In this document: positions 16,627-25,205 of the stretch, piece after piece
Position numbering within the stretch: the first letter of the stretch is position 1
Layout of the letters: each line of letters starts with the position of its first letter
DNA from: Faecalibacterium hattorii
GTDB lineage: Bacteria > Bacillota > Clostridia > Oscillospirales > Ruminococcaceae
Reading direction: 5' to 3'
NCBI RefSeq assembly: GCF_003287455.1
Contig: NZ_PRLC01000003.1
Coordinates: 62,001-126,000 of the forward strand
Length of the DNA stretch: 64,000 bases
Made by a program: the position numbers and the translations under genes
Notes under the pieces: generated by a model
What the model was told of the DNA's origin: nothing
The model's database searches: none
Seen by the model: the letters and a program-made list of their open reading frames with translations, nothing else

Positions 16627-16664
16627 AAAAAGGGCTCCCGCAAAATCGCCTTTTGCGGGAGCCC
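16627..16664 (-). terminator. Terminator of sstT
   Basis: The stem GGGCTCCCGCAAAA / TTTTGCGGGAGCCC is followed by T5 on the minus strand. Confidence 0.9.
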
Positions 16665-16683
16665 CAATGGTTCAATCTTCGGT

Positions 16684-17937
16684 TTACTTTTTACCACCCA
16701 AGAACTCCGGCAGGGACTTGCCCTCCTTGAGCCACTGGTGATACTCGGCGGTGGCAGCGAACTCCACGTCGCCGGCGGAGTTCAGGGCCGTTTCCACAGA
16801 GTCCTGCACCACGCCGATGATGAAGCCGACGCCAACGACCTGCATTGCGATATCATTGGAGATACCGAACAGGGAACAGGCCATGGGGATCAGCAGCAGG
16901 GAGCCGCCCGCCACACCGGAAGCACCGCATGCGCCCAGCGCCGACATGACCGACAGCAGGATGGCGGCGGGCAGGGAGACCTGCAAGCCCAGCGTGTTGG
17001 CTGCGGCCAGCGTCATGATGGTGATGGTGATGGCCGCGCCGTCCATATTGATGGTCGCGCCCAGCGGGATGGAGACGGAGTACATATCCTTATCCAGCCC
17101 CAGCTTTTCGCACAGGGTCATATTCACAGGGATATTCGCCGCCGAACTGCGGGTGAAGAAGGCGGTCAGGCCGGACTCCTTCAGGCAGCGGAACACCAGC
17201 GGATAGGGGTTGCAGTGCAGATAGATGAAGATGATCAGCGGGGAGACGATCAGCGCCATGAACAGCATGGTACCGACAAGCAGTGCCAGCAGTCTGCCGT
17301 ACTGGGTGAAGATGGACAGGCCGTTGCTGACCACATTGGTATAGACCAGACCCATGATGCCGAAAGGCGCCAGATTGATGATCCAGCGTACGATCTGGGA
17401 CACCGCGTCCGCCGTGTTGGCAAGGAAGACCTTGGTGCTCTCCGCACCGTACTTCTTCATAGCCAGACCGAACAGGCACGCCCAGAACAGGATGCCGATG
17501 TAGTTGCCATTGAGCAGCGCGCTCACGGGGTTGGCCACAAAGTTGGTCAGCAGGGTGTTCAGCACCTCACCGAGGCCCTGCGGCACCACTTCCGACTCCG
17601 CAGCCTCTGCCAGAACGATGGTCTGGGGGAACAGAAAGCTCGTAATGACCGCAATGGCTGCCGCCAAGAAGGTGGTGAGCATATACAGCCAGATGACCGT
17701 GCCGAACCGGCGGTCCAGCTTGGAGGTGCCCTGCGCCAATGCGCTGGCCACGATGACGAAGACCAGAACCGGCGCAATGCCTTTCAGGGCACCCACGAAC
17801 AGGTTGCCGAATTCTTCCAGCCAGCCCGCACCGGGGACCAGAACCGCCAGCACTGCGCCGACGATGAGGCCCACCAAGATCCGCAGGATCAGGCTGGTGG
17901 CATTGTACTTTGCCACGATTGCCTTCAGCGTTTTCAT
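16684..17937 (-). CDS. sstT: Serine/threonine:sodium symporter
   Basis: This is a 417-residue dicarboxylate/amino acid:cation symporter (DAACS) family carrier with about eight transmembrane helices and two re-entrant loops. The serine-rich loop TRSSAANIPVN (about 265-275), the NMDGAAI motif (about 297) and the C-terminal GVVQDSVETALNSAGDVEF place it with SstT rather than glutamate carriers. It imports serine and threonine with sodium. GAGGAG precedes the ATG. It stands alone between its own promoter and terminator. An inverted repeat overlaps the expected transcription start. Confidence 0.92.
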   Translation of the reverse strand: MKTLKAIVAKYNATSLILRILVGLIVGAVLAVLVPGAGWLEEFGNLFVGALKGIAPVLVFVIVASALAQGTSKLDRRFGTVIWLYMLTTFLAAAIAVITSFLFPQTIVLAEAAESEVVPQGLGEVLNTLLTNFVANPVSALLNGNYIGILFWACLFGLAMKKYGAESTKVFLANTADAVSQIVRWIINLAPFGIMGLVYTNVVSNGLSIFTQYGRLLALLVGTMLFMALIVSPLIIFIYLHCNPYPLVFRCLKESGLTAFFTRSSAANIPVNMTLCEKLGLDKDMYSVSIPLGATINMDGAAITITIMTLAAANTLGLQVSLPAAILLSVMSALGACGASGVAGGSLLLIPMACSLFGISNDIAMQVVGVGFIIGVVQDSVETALNSAGDVEFAATAEYHQWLKEGKSLPEFLGGKK

Positions 17938-17994
17938 ATCAAAACACTCCTCTACCTAAGTTGTACGCCCATTGCGCACACATTTTCCTATCCC

Positions 17995-18041
17995 TCTACA
18001 CGGAACATGTAGATTATAGCCCTTATTCTTCAAAAAGTCAA
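17995..18041 (-). promoter_or_regulatory. sstT promoter with an operator-like inverted repeat
   Basis: On the minus strand, TTGACT and a perfect TATAAT (18013-18041) are separated by 17 bp. Directly downstream, TCTACA and TGTAGA form an inverted repeat with a 7-bp gap, overlapping the likely start site. It may bind a repressor (inference). Confidence 0.7.
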
Positions 18042-18151
18042 AGACTTTAGCCGATTTTTCTGGCTTTTCATCTAACAATGGGGAAGCACGAGGATTTTTC
18101 ACTGTCCGCATACAAAGCACAGATTCCAAAAAATCGCTGTAGTATGTCAAG

Positions 18152-18224
18152 AAAAAAGGCCCTGTCCGAAAATCGGGCGGTGCGCCATACGGCGCAGACG
18201 CTTTTCCGATTTTCGGGCAGGGCC
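18152..18224 (-). terminator. Large terminator of the dipeptide epimerase operon
   Basis: Nineteen-base arms (CCGATTTTCGGGCAGGGCC and its partner) enclose a second hairpin TGCGCC/GGCGCA. T6 follows on the minus strand. Confidence 0.85.
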
Positions 18225-18233
18225 GATTTTCAA

Positions 18234-19331
18234 TCAGGCCAGATAGTTCACTTTACCGGGCACGAATCCCTCAATGCCCATACCGGGGGCATCGGAGACG
18301 GTGATGTTCTTTTCGTTGAAAACGGCACCGCCGAGGATGTGGTCCTCGCTGCACAGCACCGGGCCGTCGAGGTCGATCTTGGTGATGATCTTCTTGGCGC
18401 ACGCCAGTTCCACGGCGGCGTTGACCGAGACCTTCGCTTCCAGCATGCAGCCGATCATGCACTCGACGCCGTAGACCTCCGCCGCCGCCGCGATGCGCAG
18501 GGCGTTGGTGATGCCGCCGCACTTCATCAGCTTGATGTTCACGAGGTCGGCCGCGCCGGTCTGCATGATCTTGAGGGCATCCGCCGGGCTGAACACGCTC
18601 TCGTCCGCCAGAACGGGGACGTCGGCGTGGCGGGTGACGTACTGCATCCCTTCAAGGTCGGCGGCGGGGACGGGCTGTTCCACGAACTCGATGTCCAGCC
18701 CCGTATCCTGCATCTGGTTCAGGATACGGACGGCCTGTTTCGCGTTCCACGCCTGATTGGCGTCGATGCGGATGCAGACATCCTTTCCCACAGCCTCGCG
18801 GACGGCGGCCAGCCGGGCCACATCCAGCTCCGGGTCGATGCCGACCTTGACCTTCAGGCAGTCGTAGCCGCGGGCGATGGCAGTGCGGGCATCCCGCGCC
18901 ATCTCCTCCGGCGGGTTCACACTGATGGTGACGTCGGTGACGATGTTCTTCCGGGCCCCGCCCAGCATCCGGTAGACGGGGGCGTTGTACTTCTGGCCCA
19001 GCAGGTCCCACAGGGCCATATCCACCGCCGCCTTGGCGCTGGTGTTGTGGACGAGGGCCTTCTGCACGGCGGCGGTCAGGTCCTCGAACTCGTCGAGGTC
19101 GCGGCCCAGAATCGCCGGGGCGATGTGGTCTTGGATGGCCCCGATGATGGCCCCGGCGGTGTCGCCGGTGATGACGCCGGTAGGAGGTGCTTCGCCGTAG
19201 CCCACAGCACCAGTATCGGTGTGGAGCTCCACGATGACATCTTCGACGCTGTTCACCGTGCGCAGCGCCGTCTTGAACGGCACCCGCAGCGGGGTGGAAA
19301 TGCGGCCCAGCCGCACCTGCGTGATCTTCAT
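18234..19331 (-). CDS. L-Ala-D/L-Glu (dipeptide) epimerase, enolase superfamily
   Basis: This enolase-superfamily enzyme has 365 residues. The catalytic lysine pair is in CLKVKVG. The metal ligands are in RIDANQAW, FVEQP and ADES, and the second acid/base lysine is in KLMKCGG. Dipeptide epimerases invert the D-Glu of L-Ala-D-Glu from peptidoglycan to give L-Ala-L-Glu. The dipeptidase encoded 16 bp upstream would then split the product, so the pair fits murein peptide salvage. The start MKITQVRLG has GAGGAGG upstream. Substrate choice within the family varies, so the peptide is inferred from the neighbour. Confidence 0.85.
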   Translation of the reverse strand: MKITQVRLGRISTPLRVPFKTALRTVNSVEDVIVELHTDTGAVGYGEAPPTGVITGDTAGAIIGAIQDHIAPAILGRDLDEFEDLTAAVQKALVHNTSAKAAVDMALWDLLGQKYNAPVYRMLGGARKNIVTDVTISVNPPEEMARDARTAIARGYDCLKVKVGIDPELDVARLAAVREAVGKDVCIRIDANQAWNAKQAVRILNQMQDTGLDIEFVEQPVPAADLEGMQYVTRHADVPVLADESVFSPADALKIMQTGAADLVNIKLMKCGGITNALRIAAAAEVYGVECMIGCMLEAKVSVNAAVELACAKKIITKIDLDGPVLCSEDHILGGAVFNEKNITVSDAPGMGIEGFVPGKVNYLA

Positions 19332-19347
19332 AGTTCGCAGCCTCCTC

Positions 19348-20736
19348 TTATTCCAACGGCAGATTGGCCAGCTTGACCATTGCCTGTGCGATGATCTGGG
19401 CGTTCTGCACCAGACGATCCAGATCGATGAACTCATCCGGCTGGTGCTCCGTCACGGGGTCGCCCTCGAACAGGGGGCCGAAGGCCACCGTGTTGGGCAG
19501 CACTTTCGCATACGTACCGCCGCCGATGCACTTGGGCGGGGCGTGGTCTGCGGTGGCCGTGCGGTAGGTCTCCAGCAGAGCCTTCACCAGCGGGGCCGTC
19601 TCCGGGTAGTAGAGCTTTTCCTTGTGGACGGACTGTTCCAGCTTCCAGCCCGCATTCTCAAATGCGGCCTTCACGGCGGGCTGGCAGTCCTCCACGGTCT
19701 TGGTGACGGGATAGCGGTAGTTCAGCTTGACCCGGATGCTGCCGCTGTCGCCCTCGATCAGGCCGAGGTTGCAGCTCATAGGGCCGGAGAGGTCATCTTC
19801 CAGCCGCTTCCCCAACAGCCGTGCGCCGTAGGGATCCAAGCCGAACTTTTCGGCAAGGAAGCTCACCACCCGCCGGGTGCTGCCCGTCAGCGGGAGCCGG
19901 TTCAGGTAGAGCATCAGCAGCCCGATGGCGTTTTTGCCCTGTTCCGGATGGCTGCCGTGGGCCGAAATGCCCTCGGCCTCCACCTTCCAGCCGTCCTCCG
20001 TCCGGGTGACGGTGATGCCCTCAGCTTCGGGCAGGGAAATGCACGCCGGGCCGGTCAGCTCCGCCTCCGCATGGGCGGGCACCACATTGCCCGCCACGCC
20101 GCCGCGCACCGACTTGATCTGCAGCTTGCCGTCCTGCCGGAGCGAGATGCCATACCACTCGTTCAGGATGCCCTTTTCTCCGTTGATCAGCGGGTACTCG
20201 CCGTCGGGCGTGAAGCCCAGCACCGGCAGCTCCCCGCCGTGCTCGCGGTAATAGAAGACGTCGCGGTCGTTCGTCTCCTCGTTCAGGCCGAAGAGGAGGC
20301 GCACCCGGCGGTCCAGCGGGATGCCGAGATCCCGGATGGCCTTCAGCGCAAAGAGGCTGGCCACCACCGGGCCCTTGTCGTCGATGGCGCCGCGGCCAAA
20401 AAGTTTGCTGCCCACGATCTCCGCGCCGTAGGGCGGGTGATGCCAGCCCTCACCTTCGGGCACCACGTCCAGATGGCCCAGCACCGCCACCATCTCGTCG
20501 CCGGAGCCGATCTCGCACCAGCCGATGTAGCGGTCAAGGTCGGTGGTCTCAAAGCCGAGTTCATGGCAGAGGGTCAGCGCCTCGGTGAAACAGGCGTCCA
20601 CGTCCGCGCCAAAGGGTTTGCCGGGCAGGGGAGAAGCCTCCACGCTGGGCTTGCGGATCAGCCGCTGCAATGCTGCGATCATCTCCGGCCGCAGGGCGGC
20701 AACGGCATCATCCAGCTCCTTGTTCCATTTGCTCAT
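19348..20736 (-). CDS. M20 dipeptidase (PepV/Sapep-like)
   Basis: This is a 462-residue zinc dipeptidase. Metal ligands are in VLGHLDVVPEG (His and Asp), GRGAIDDKG and the Glu pair in GLNEETND, with a late His in TEHQPDEFID. The lid domain lies at about residues 180-310. PepV-type enzymes cleave unblocked dipeptides with broad range. It lies between a GNAT gene (its ATG overlaps that stop by 4 bp) and the dipeptide epimerase, indicating one operon for dipeptide salvage. The product is cytoplasmic with no signal peptide. The start MSKWNKELD is fixed by the overlap. Confidence 0.9.
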   Translation of the reverse strand: MSKWNKELDDAVAALRPEMIAALQRLIRKPSVEASPLPGKPFGADVDACFTEALTLCHELGFETTDLDRYIGWCEIGSGDEMVAVLGHLDVVPEGEGWHHPPYGAEIVGSKLFGRGAIDDKGPVVASLFALKAIRDLGIPLDRRVRLLFGLNEETNDRDVFYYREHGGELPVLGFTPDGEYPLINGEKGILNEWYGISLRQDGKLQIKSVRGGVAGNVVPAHAEAELTGPACISLPEAEGITVTRTEDGWKVEAEGISAHGSHPEQGKNAIGLLMLYLNRLPLTGSTRRVVSFLAEKFGLDPYGARLLGKRLEDDLSGPMSCNLGLIEGDSGSIRVKLNYRYPVTKTVEDCQPAVKAAFENAGWKLEQSVHKEKLYYPETAPLVKALLETYRTATADHAPPKCIGGGTYAKVLPNTVAFGPLFEGDPVTEHQPDEFIDLDRLVQNAQIIAQAMVKLANLPLE

Positions 20737-21236
20737 CGTGCCGCTCCTTCCCGCGAAAGGCGCTGGTAAGCGATGCGGGGCGTACCGTCGGCCACATGGA
20801 TGATGCCGCACTTCGTGAAGCCGTTCTTCTCCAGAATGTGCTGCATGATCTTGTTATCAGCGTGGGTGTCGGCCCGCAGACTCTCGCAGTGCTCCAAGCA
20901 CCAGTTAATGATGTCCGATGCCACACCGGGGCGCTTGCCCGCCGAGGCCAAGCGGTGAATGGTGCCGTAAGGCAGGGTGTCGTTCAGCCACTGGCCGTCC
21001 TCGATTTTGGCATAGGTCGGGTCTGGGCCAAGGATGAAGGCGAACGCACCCTCCAGCACGCCGTTGTGCAGATACACGAACAGGCGGTTGGTGTCGATGT
21101 CCTCCTCGATCAGCTCCTGCGGGGGGAAGTTCCGGCCCCATTGGGTCGGGTTGCCGCTGTCGGCCATGGTTTGCCGGGCGCGGGCATAAATTTGCATGAT
21201 AGCGTCCAGATCAGAGCGTCTTGCTCCACGAAACAT
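20733..21236 (-). CDS. GNAT family N-acetyltransferase
   Basis: This 167-residue acetyltransferase has the GNAT core. GKRPGVASDIINWCLEH is the acetyl-CoA loop and helix, and ILEKNGFTKCGIIHV closes the fold. The family transfers acetyl groups from acetyl-CoA to amines. The target may be the amino terminus of a peptide or amino acid, given that the operon encodes a dipeptidase and an epimerase, but this is positional inference. Two ATG codons (21242 and 21236) follow AGAGAGG, and I prefer the second because of spacing. Confidence 0.75.
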   Translation of the reverse strand: MFRGARRSDLDAIMQIYARARQTMADSGNPTQWGRNFPPQELIEEDIDTNRLFVYLHNGVLEGAFAFILGPDPTYAKIEDGQWLNDTLPYGTIHRLASAGKRPGVASDIINWCLEHCESLRADTHADNKIMQHILEKNGFTKCGIIHVADGTPRIAYQRLSREGAAR

Positions 21237-21337
21237 GTTCATCCACCCTCTCTTTGGATGCGCGAAAACCGACACATCCAGTCTATTGGTCTCATTTTAT
21301 CACAATCCGCACCGAAATTCCAGTTTTTGCCGCACAC

Positions 21338-21374
21338 AAAAACGGCCCTCTCCGCCCGAAAGCGGAAAGGGCCG
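21338..21374 (-). terminator. Terminator of the AraC-type gene
   Basis: The stem CGGCCCTCTCCGC / GCGGAAAGGGCCG, with wobble, is followed by T5 on the minus strand. Confidence 0.82.
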
Positions 21375-21386
21375 CAAGCGTCAGCT

Positions 21387-21770
21387 TCACGCGCGGGTGC
21401 GGCTCGCGCGGGTATTGCGGTACTCGCGGGGGCTCTGGCCGTAGCGCTCATGGAACAGGCGGTAAAAATAGCTCGTATTTTCGTACCCTACCTGCGTGAT
21501 GATCTGCTGGATATTCAAATCACTGCGGCGCAGCAGCCGCGCCGCCGTCTCCATCCGGTGCTTCTGGAGCAGCTCCTTATAGGTCTTGCCGGTCTGGGCG
21601 CGGACGCACTCGCTGACATAGGCCAGCGAAACGCCGTAAGTACGCGCCACATTGGAGAGGCTTGCTTCGCGATAGTTCTGGGTGATCTCCTGTAAAGCCG
21701 CTTGGACCAGCGCTTCCCGGCTGACCGTTTCGCCGCGGGATTCCAGCGGAAAATTCTGCATCTGTTTCAT
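21387..21770 (-). CDS. Single-domain AraC/XylS-type regulator
   Basis: This 127-residue protein is little more than an AraC-type DNA-binding domain. Two helix-turn-helix units are visible (ASLSNVARTYGVSLAYVSEC and LNIQQIITQVGYENTSYFYR), ending in the usual FHERYGQSPREYR. No sensory domain is present, so it resembles stand-alone members such as SoxS or MarA, whose activity is set by their amount. GGAGG precedes the ATG. It is monocistronic with its own terminator. The target is unknown. Confidence 0.85.
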   Translation of the reverse strand: MKQMQNFPLESRGETVSREALVQAALQEITQNYREASLSNVARTYGVSLAYVSECVRAQTGKTYKELLQKHRMETAARLLRRSDLNIQQIITQVGYENTSYFYRLFHERYGQSPREYRNTRASRTRA

Positions 21771-21900
21771 AAGACTCCGATCCTCCGTATTCAGCCTTTC
21801 TGACTATAATACGGTCCAGTGCCCCGAAACATTGCAGGGGAAACTTAAATTTTCGAGCAAAATGAAATTTCACAATTGGGGCGGTACAACGCCGCAAAAC

Positions 21901-21934
21901 AAAAAGCTGCCCTCGGCTGGGAGGACAGCTTTTC
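21901..21934 (-). terminator. Terminator of the pst-phoU operon
   Basis: The stem AAGCTGCCCTC / GAGGACAGCTT is followed by T5 on the minus strand, 39 bp after the phoU stop. Confidence 0.85.
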
Positions 21935-21972
21935 CGGAAAAAGTGAGGAAAACACGAACTTTCCGGGGAAAC

Positions 21973-22641
21973 TCAGAACATGGCTTCGTTTTGGTAGCGG
22001 CCGGTGCGGAGGAACTCGACCCACTCGGCGAGGTTCACGGCGTGGTCGCCGATCCGCTCCAGATACTTGATGACCATGAGCAGGTCAAGGGCGGCATCCA
22101 CCTTGGCGGGGTCGGCGGCGATCTCGGCGGCGAGGGTGCGCTTGATGGCGTTGAAGTCGTAGTCCACTTCATCGTCGGCGGCGATCACCTTCTGGGCGGC
22201 GGGCTCGTCCTCGCCGGTCAGGGCGTCGAGGGCGTCAAGGAGCATTTTGTGGGCCTTCTGGCCCATCCGAATGGCGTCGCTTACGGCAGGGTCGCCCGCC
22301 TTGCGGGAGGCCGCAAGGTGGGGGATGATCTCGGCGATGTCGGCGGCATGGTCGCCGATGCGCTCGATGTCGGTGACGGTCTTCATCGCCGTCGAGATGC
22401 GGCGCAGGTCGCCCGCCACGGGCTGCTGGCGGAGCAGCAGGGTCATGCAGCGGTGCTCGATGTCCCGCTGCATACTGTTGATGCGGCCGTCTCCCTTGAC
22501 GACCGCCGCGGCCGCGTCGGCGTCGGCGGTGCAGAGCGCTTCCAGTGCGGCCTCCACGGCGTCGGCGGCGCACCCGCCCATCTCGGCCACGGCCGTTTTC
22601 AGTGCGGCGAGGTCTGCATCATATTGTGCGCGAATGGTCAT
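21973..22641 (-). CDS. phoU: Phosphate transport regulator PhoU
   Basis: This 222-residue protein is made of two similar three-helix bundles. Each carries the acidic ExxxD metal-binding signature (TVTDIERIGDHAADIAE and VIKYLERIGDHAVNLAE). PhoU represses the phosphate regulon under high phosphate and modulates PstSCAB. It is the last gene of the operon and lies 15 bp after pstB with GGGAGG upstream. No PhoR/PhoB pair lies in the window. Confidence 0.94.
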   Translation of the reverse strand: MTIRAQYDADLAALKTAVAEMGGCAADAVEAALEALCTADADAAAAVVKGDGRINSMQRDIEHRCMTLLLRQQPVAGDLRRISTAMKTVTDIERIGDHAADIAEIIPHLAASRKAGDPAVSDAIRMGQKAHKMLLDALDALTGEDEPAAQKVIAADDEVDYDFNAIKRTLAAEIAADPAKVDAALDLLMVIKYLERIGDHAVNLAEWVEFLRTGRYQNEAMF

Positions 22642-22656
22642 GTGAAAACCTCCCTC

Positions 22657-23418
22657 TCAGCCGAACCGGCCGGAAATATAATCCTCTGTGCGTTTGTCCT
22701 GCGGCGTGCTGAAGATCTGCGCCGTGGGGCCCGCCTCCACCAGCTCACCCAGCAGGAAGAAGGCCGTTTTGTCGCTGATGCGGGCCGCTTGCTGCATATT
22801 GTGGGTGACAATGACGACGGTGTAGTTCTCTTTCAGCTCGCTCATCAACTCTTCCACCTTCATGGTAGAGCCGGGGTCAAGGGCGCTGGTGGGTTCGTCC
22901 ATCAACAGCACTTCGGGCTGGACCGCCAGCGCACGGGCGATGCACAGCCGCTGCTGCTGGCCACCGGAAAGGCCCAGCGCACTCTTTTTCAGGCGATCCT
23001 TCACCTCGTTCCAGAGCGCCGCGCCCCTCAGCGAGCGCTCCACCAGCTCGTCCAGCTCGGCTTTGTTCCGCACGCCGTGGAGCTTGGGGCCGTAGGTGAT
23101 ATTGTCGTAGATGCTCATGGGGAAGGGGTTGGCCTTCTGGAACACCATGCCCACGCGGCGGCGCAGCTCGGTGGGCTGCATCTCGCGGGCAAAGATGTCC
23201 TGCCCGCGCAGCCGCACGTCACCCTCGATCCGCACGCCGGGCACGAGGTCGTTCATCCGGTTCAGCGTCTTGAGGAAGGTGGACTTGCCGCAGCCGGACG
23301 GGCCGATCAGCGCGGTGATCTCCCGCTCGCCGACATCCATCGAAATATTTTTCAGAGCTTTGAAATCGCCGTACCATAGGTTTAAGTTTTGGGCGGTGAT
23401 GATCGGAGCATTCTCCAT
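22657..23418 (-). CDS. pstB: Phosphate ABC transporter ATP-binding protein
   Basis: This is a 253-residue ABC ATPase. Walker A is GPSGCGKST, the signature is LSGGQQQRL, Walker B is [11 protein letters not shown] and the switch is VTHNMQ. The [13 protein letters not shown] opening and the EYISGRFG-like end (EDYISGRFG) are typical of PstB. It energises phosphate import through PstC/PstA. It lies 10 bp after pstA and 15 bp before phoU. Confidence 0.96.
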   Translation of the reverse strand: MENAPIITAQNLNLWYGDFKALKNISMDVGEREITALIGPSGCGKSTFLKTLNRMNDLVPGVRIEGDVRLRGQDIFAREMQPTELRRRVGMVFQKANPFPMSIYDNITYGPKLHGVRNKAELDELVERSLRGAALWNEVKDRLKKSALGLSGGQQQRLCIARALAVQPEVLLMDEPTSALDPGSTMKVEELMSELKENYTVVIVTHNMQQAARISDKTAFFLLGELVEAGPTAQIFSTPQDKRTEDYISGRFG

Positions 23419-23428
23419 AATAATCCTC

Positions 23429-24286
23429 TTATTGTTTTTGTTTCAGCTTATTCTTCGCCAGCCGGGCGGCAAGGTTGATGGCCAGCACCAGCACCAGCAG
23501 CACGGCACCGATGGCCCACGCGGAGTCGAAATCGCCGTCCTCAAAGGCCCGCAGATAGAGCAGGACAGAGAGGGTCGCGCCGTTGGAGGTGTAGGCTTTG
23601 GCCACACTCTTGGCGATGACCTCGGCAGCACCGGCGGTGAAGAGCAGCGCGGCGCTCTCGCCCACGATACGGCCCACAGCCAAGATGCAGCCGGTCACGA
23701 TGCCGTCGATGCTGCAGGGCAGCACGATGGTGCGGATGATGTGCCATTTGCCCGCGCCCAGCCCCAGTGCGCCTTCGCGGTAGCCCTGCGGCACCGTTTT
23801 CAGCGATTCCTGCGTGGTGCGGATGATGGTGGGCAGGTTCATGATGACCAGTGTCAGGCTGCCGGAGAGCAGACAGGTCTGGAAGCCCAGCGTCTGCGCG
23901 AAGACCAGCATACCCACCAAGCCGTAAATGATGCTGGGGATGCCCGCCAGCGTCTCGTTGGTGAACTCGATCACCGCGATCAGGCGGCGGTTGGAGGCGT
24001 ATTCGGTCAGGTAGACCGCCGCCCCCACCCCCAGCGGCAGCACGATCAGCAGGGTGAGCAGGATGACGTACAGGGTGTTCAGGATGGCGGGCAGGATGCC
24101 GTCGGTGCCCTTCAGCACGCTGGCGGTGGTGGTCAGGAACTTCCAGCTGATGTGGGGGATGCCCCGCACCAGAACCATCCCGATAATGCCCGCCACCAGC
24201 ACCATCACGAGGATGGCGGCGGCCCAGACGGCGGCGGTGAAGAAGCGGTTCCATGCCCGGCGGGCCGGGGAGAGATCAGCGTGCAT
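23429..24286 (-). CDS. pstA: Phosphate ABC transporter permease PstA
   Basis: This 285-residue permease has six predicted helices. The ABC-permease EAA-like loop contains [24 protein letters not shown]. It forms the channel with PstC. Its start overlaps the end of pstC by 11 bp and GGGAGG is upstream, which implies translational coupling. Confidence 0.94.
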   Translation of the reverse strand: MHADLSPARRAWNRFFTAAVWAAAILVMVLVAGIIGMVLVRGIPHISWKFLTTTASVLKGTDGILPAILNTLYVILLTLLIVLPLGVGAAVYLTEYASNRRLIAVIEFTNETLAGIPSIIYGLVGMLVFAQTLGFQTCLLSGSLTLVIMNLPTIIRTTQESLKTVPQGYREGALGLGAGKWHIIRTIVLPCSIDGIVTGCILAVGRIVGESAALLFTAGAAEVIAKSVAKAYTSNGATLSVLLYLRAFEDGDFDSAWAIGAVLLVLVLAINLAARLAKNKLKQKQ

Positions 24287-25193
24287 CGCGGTCGCCTCCC
24301 TTCAGGATCACGTTCAGCACCACATTGATGCCCATGATGAAGACGAACAGGACCAGCGCGATGCTGAACAGCGCCTGTTTCTGCAAGCCGCTGGCGTAGC
24401 TCATTTCCTTGGCAATGGCCGTGGTCAGGAAGGTGACGCTGCGGAACAGGCTGTCCGGCATATTGGGGCTGTTGCCCGCCACCATCATGACGGCCATGGC
24501 CTCGCCGATGGCGCGGCCGATGCCCAGCACGATACCGGCAGCGATGCCGCTTTTCGCGGCGGGGACGCTGATCTTGAACCACGTTTCGGTATCGGTGGCC
24601 CCCAGCGCGAGGCTGCCCTGCTCATACTCCGGCGGCACGGCGTTCAGGGCCGTTACCGACACGGAGACGATGCTGGGCAGGATCATGATGGCCAGCACGA
24701 CGATGGCGCTCAACAGGCACGCACCCGACGCCTTGCCGAAGGCCTTGGCCACGGCGGGCACCAGCACCTGCATACCCAGCAGGCCGAACACGACGCTGGG
24801 GATGCCGCTCAGCAGCTCAATGGCGGTGACCACCACGGTGCGCACGCGGGGCCCGGCTGCCTTTGAGAGAAAGACCGCCGTCAACAGTCCCACCGGCACA
24901 CCGATGAGGGTGGCCCCCAGCGTGCCGTACACGCTGGAGAGGATGAAGGGCAGGATGCCGTACTTCGGGTCGGCGGCGGTGGAGGCCCACTCGGTGCCGA
25001 ACAGGAAGCGGAACAGGCCGATCTTGCGGATGGCGGGCATGCCCGATGCGATCATGTACACCGAAATGAGGATCACGCAGCCCACCGCCAGCATTCCGCA
25101 CAGGAAGAACAGGAAGTTCATCACGGCCTCCAGCCATTCGGCGGGGGTGCGGGGCAGCTCGATCTTTTTCAGAAACGATTTGTTCTGTTTCAT
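24276..25193 (-). CDS. pstC: Phosphate ABC transporter permease PstC
   Basis: This 305-residue permease has about six helices, a long cytoplasmic N-terminus, and the EAA loop EYEQGSLALGATDTETWFKI. No good ribosome site precedes the ATG, which follows the pstS stop by 12 bp, so translation is probably coupled to pstS. It is the partner of PstA. Confidence 0.93.
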   Translation of the reverse strand: MKQNKSFLKKIELPRTPAEWLEAVMNFLFFLCGMLAVGCVILISVYMIASGMPAIRKIGLFRFLFGTEWASTAADPKYGILPFILSSVYGTLGATLIGVPVGLLTAVFLSKAAGPRVRTVVVTAIELLSGIPSVVFGLLGMQVLVPAVAKAFGKASGACLLSAIVVLAIMILPSIVSVSVTALNAVPPEYEQGSLALGATDTETWFKISVPAAKSGIAAGIVLGIGRAIGEAMAVMMVAGNSPNMPDSLFRSVTFLTTAIAKEMSYASGLQKQALFSIALVLFVFIMGINVVLNVILKGGDRDAR

Positions 25194-25205
25194 AGATTCA
25201 GGTCA

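Noticed and set aside
16437-16697. 86-codon minus-strand frame near the small peptide
   Set aside because: It has no ribosome site, runs through the sstT terminator and encodes an arbitrary basic sequence.
17956-18150. 64-codon minus-strand frame upstream of sstT
   Set aside because: It contains the sstT promoter and has no ribosome site or recognisable sequence.
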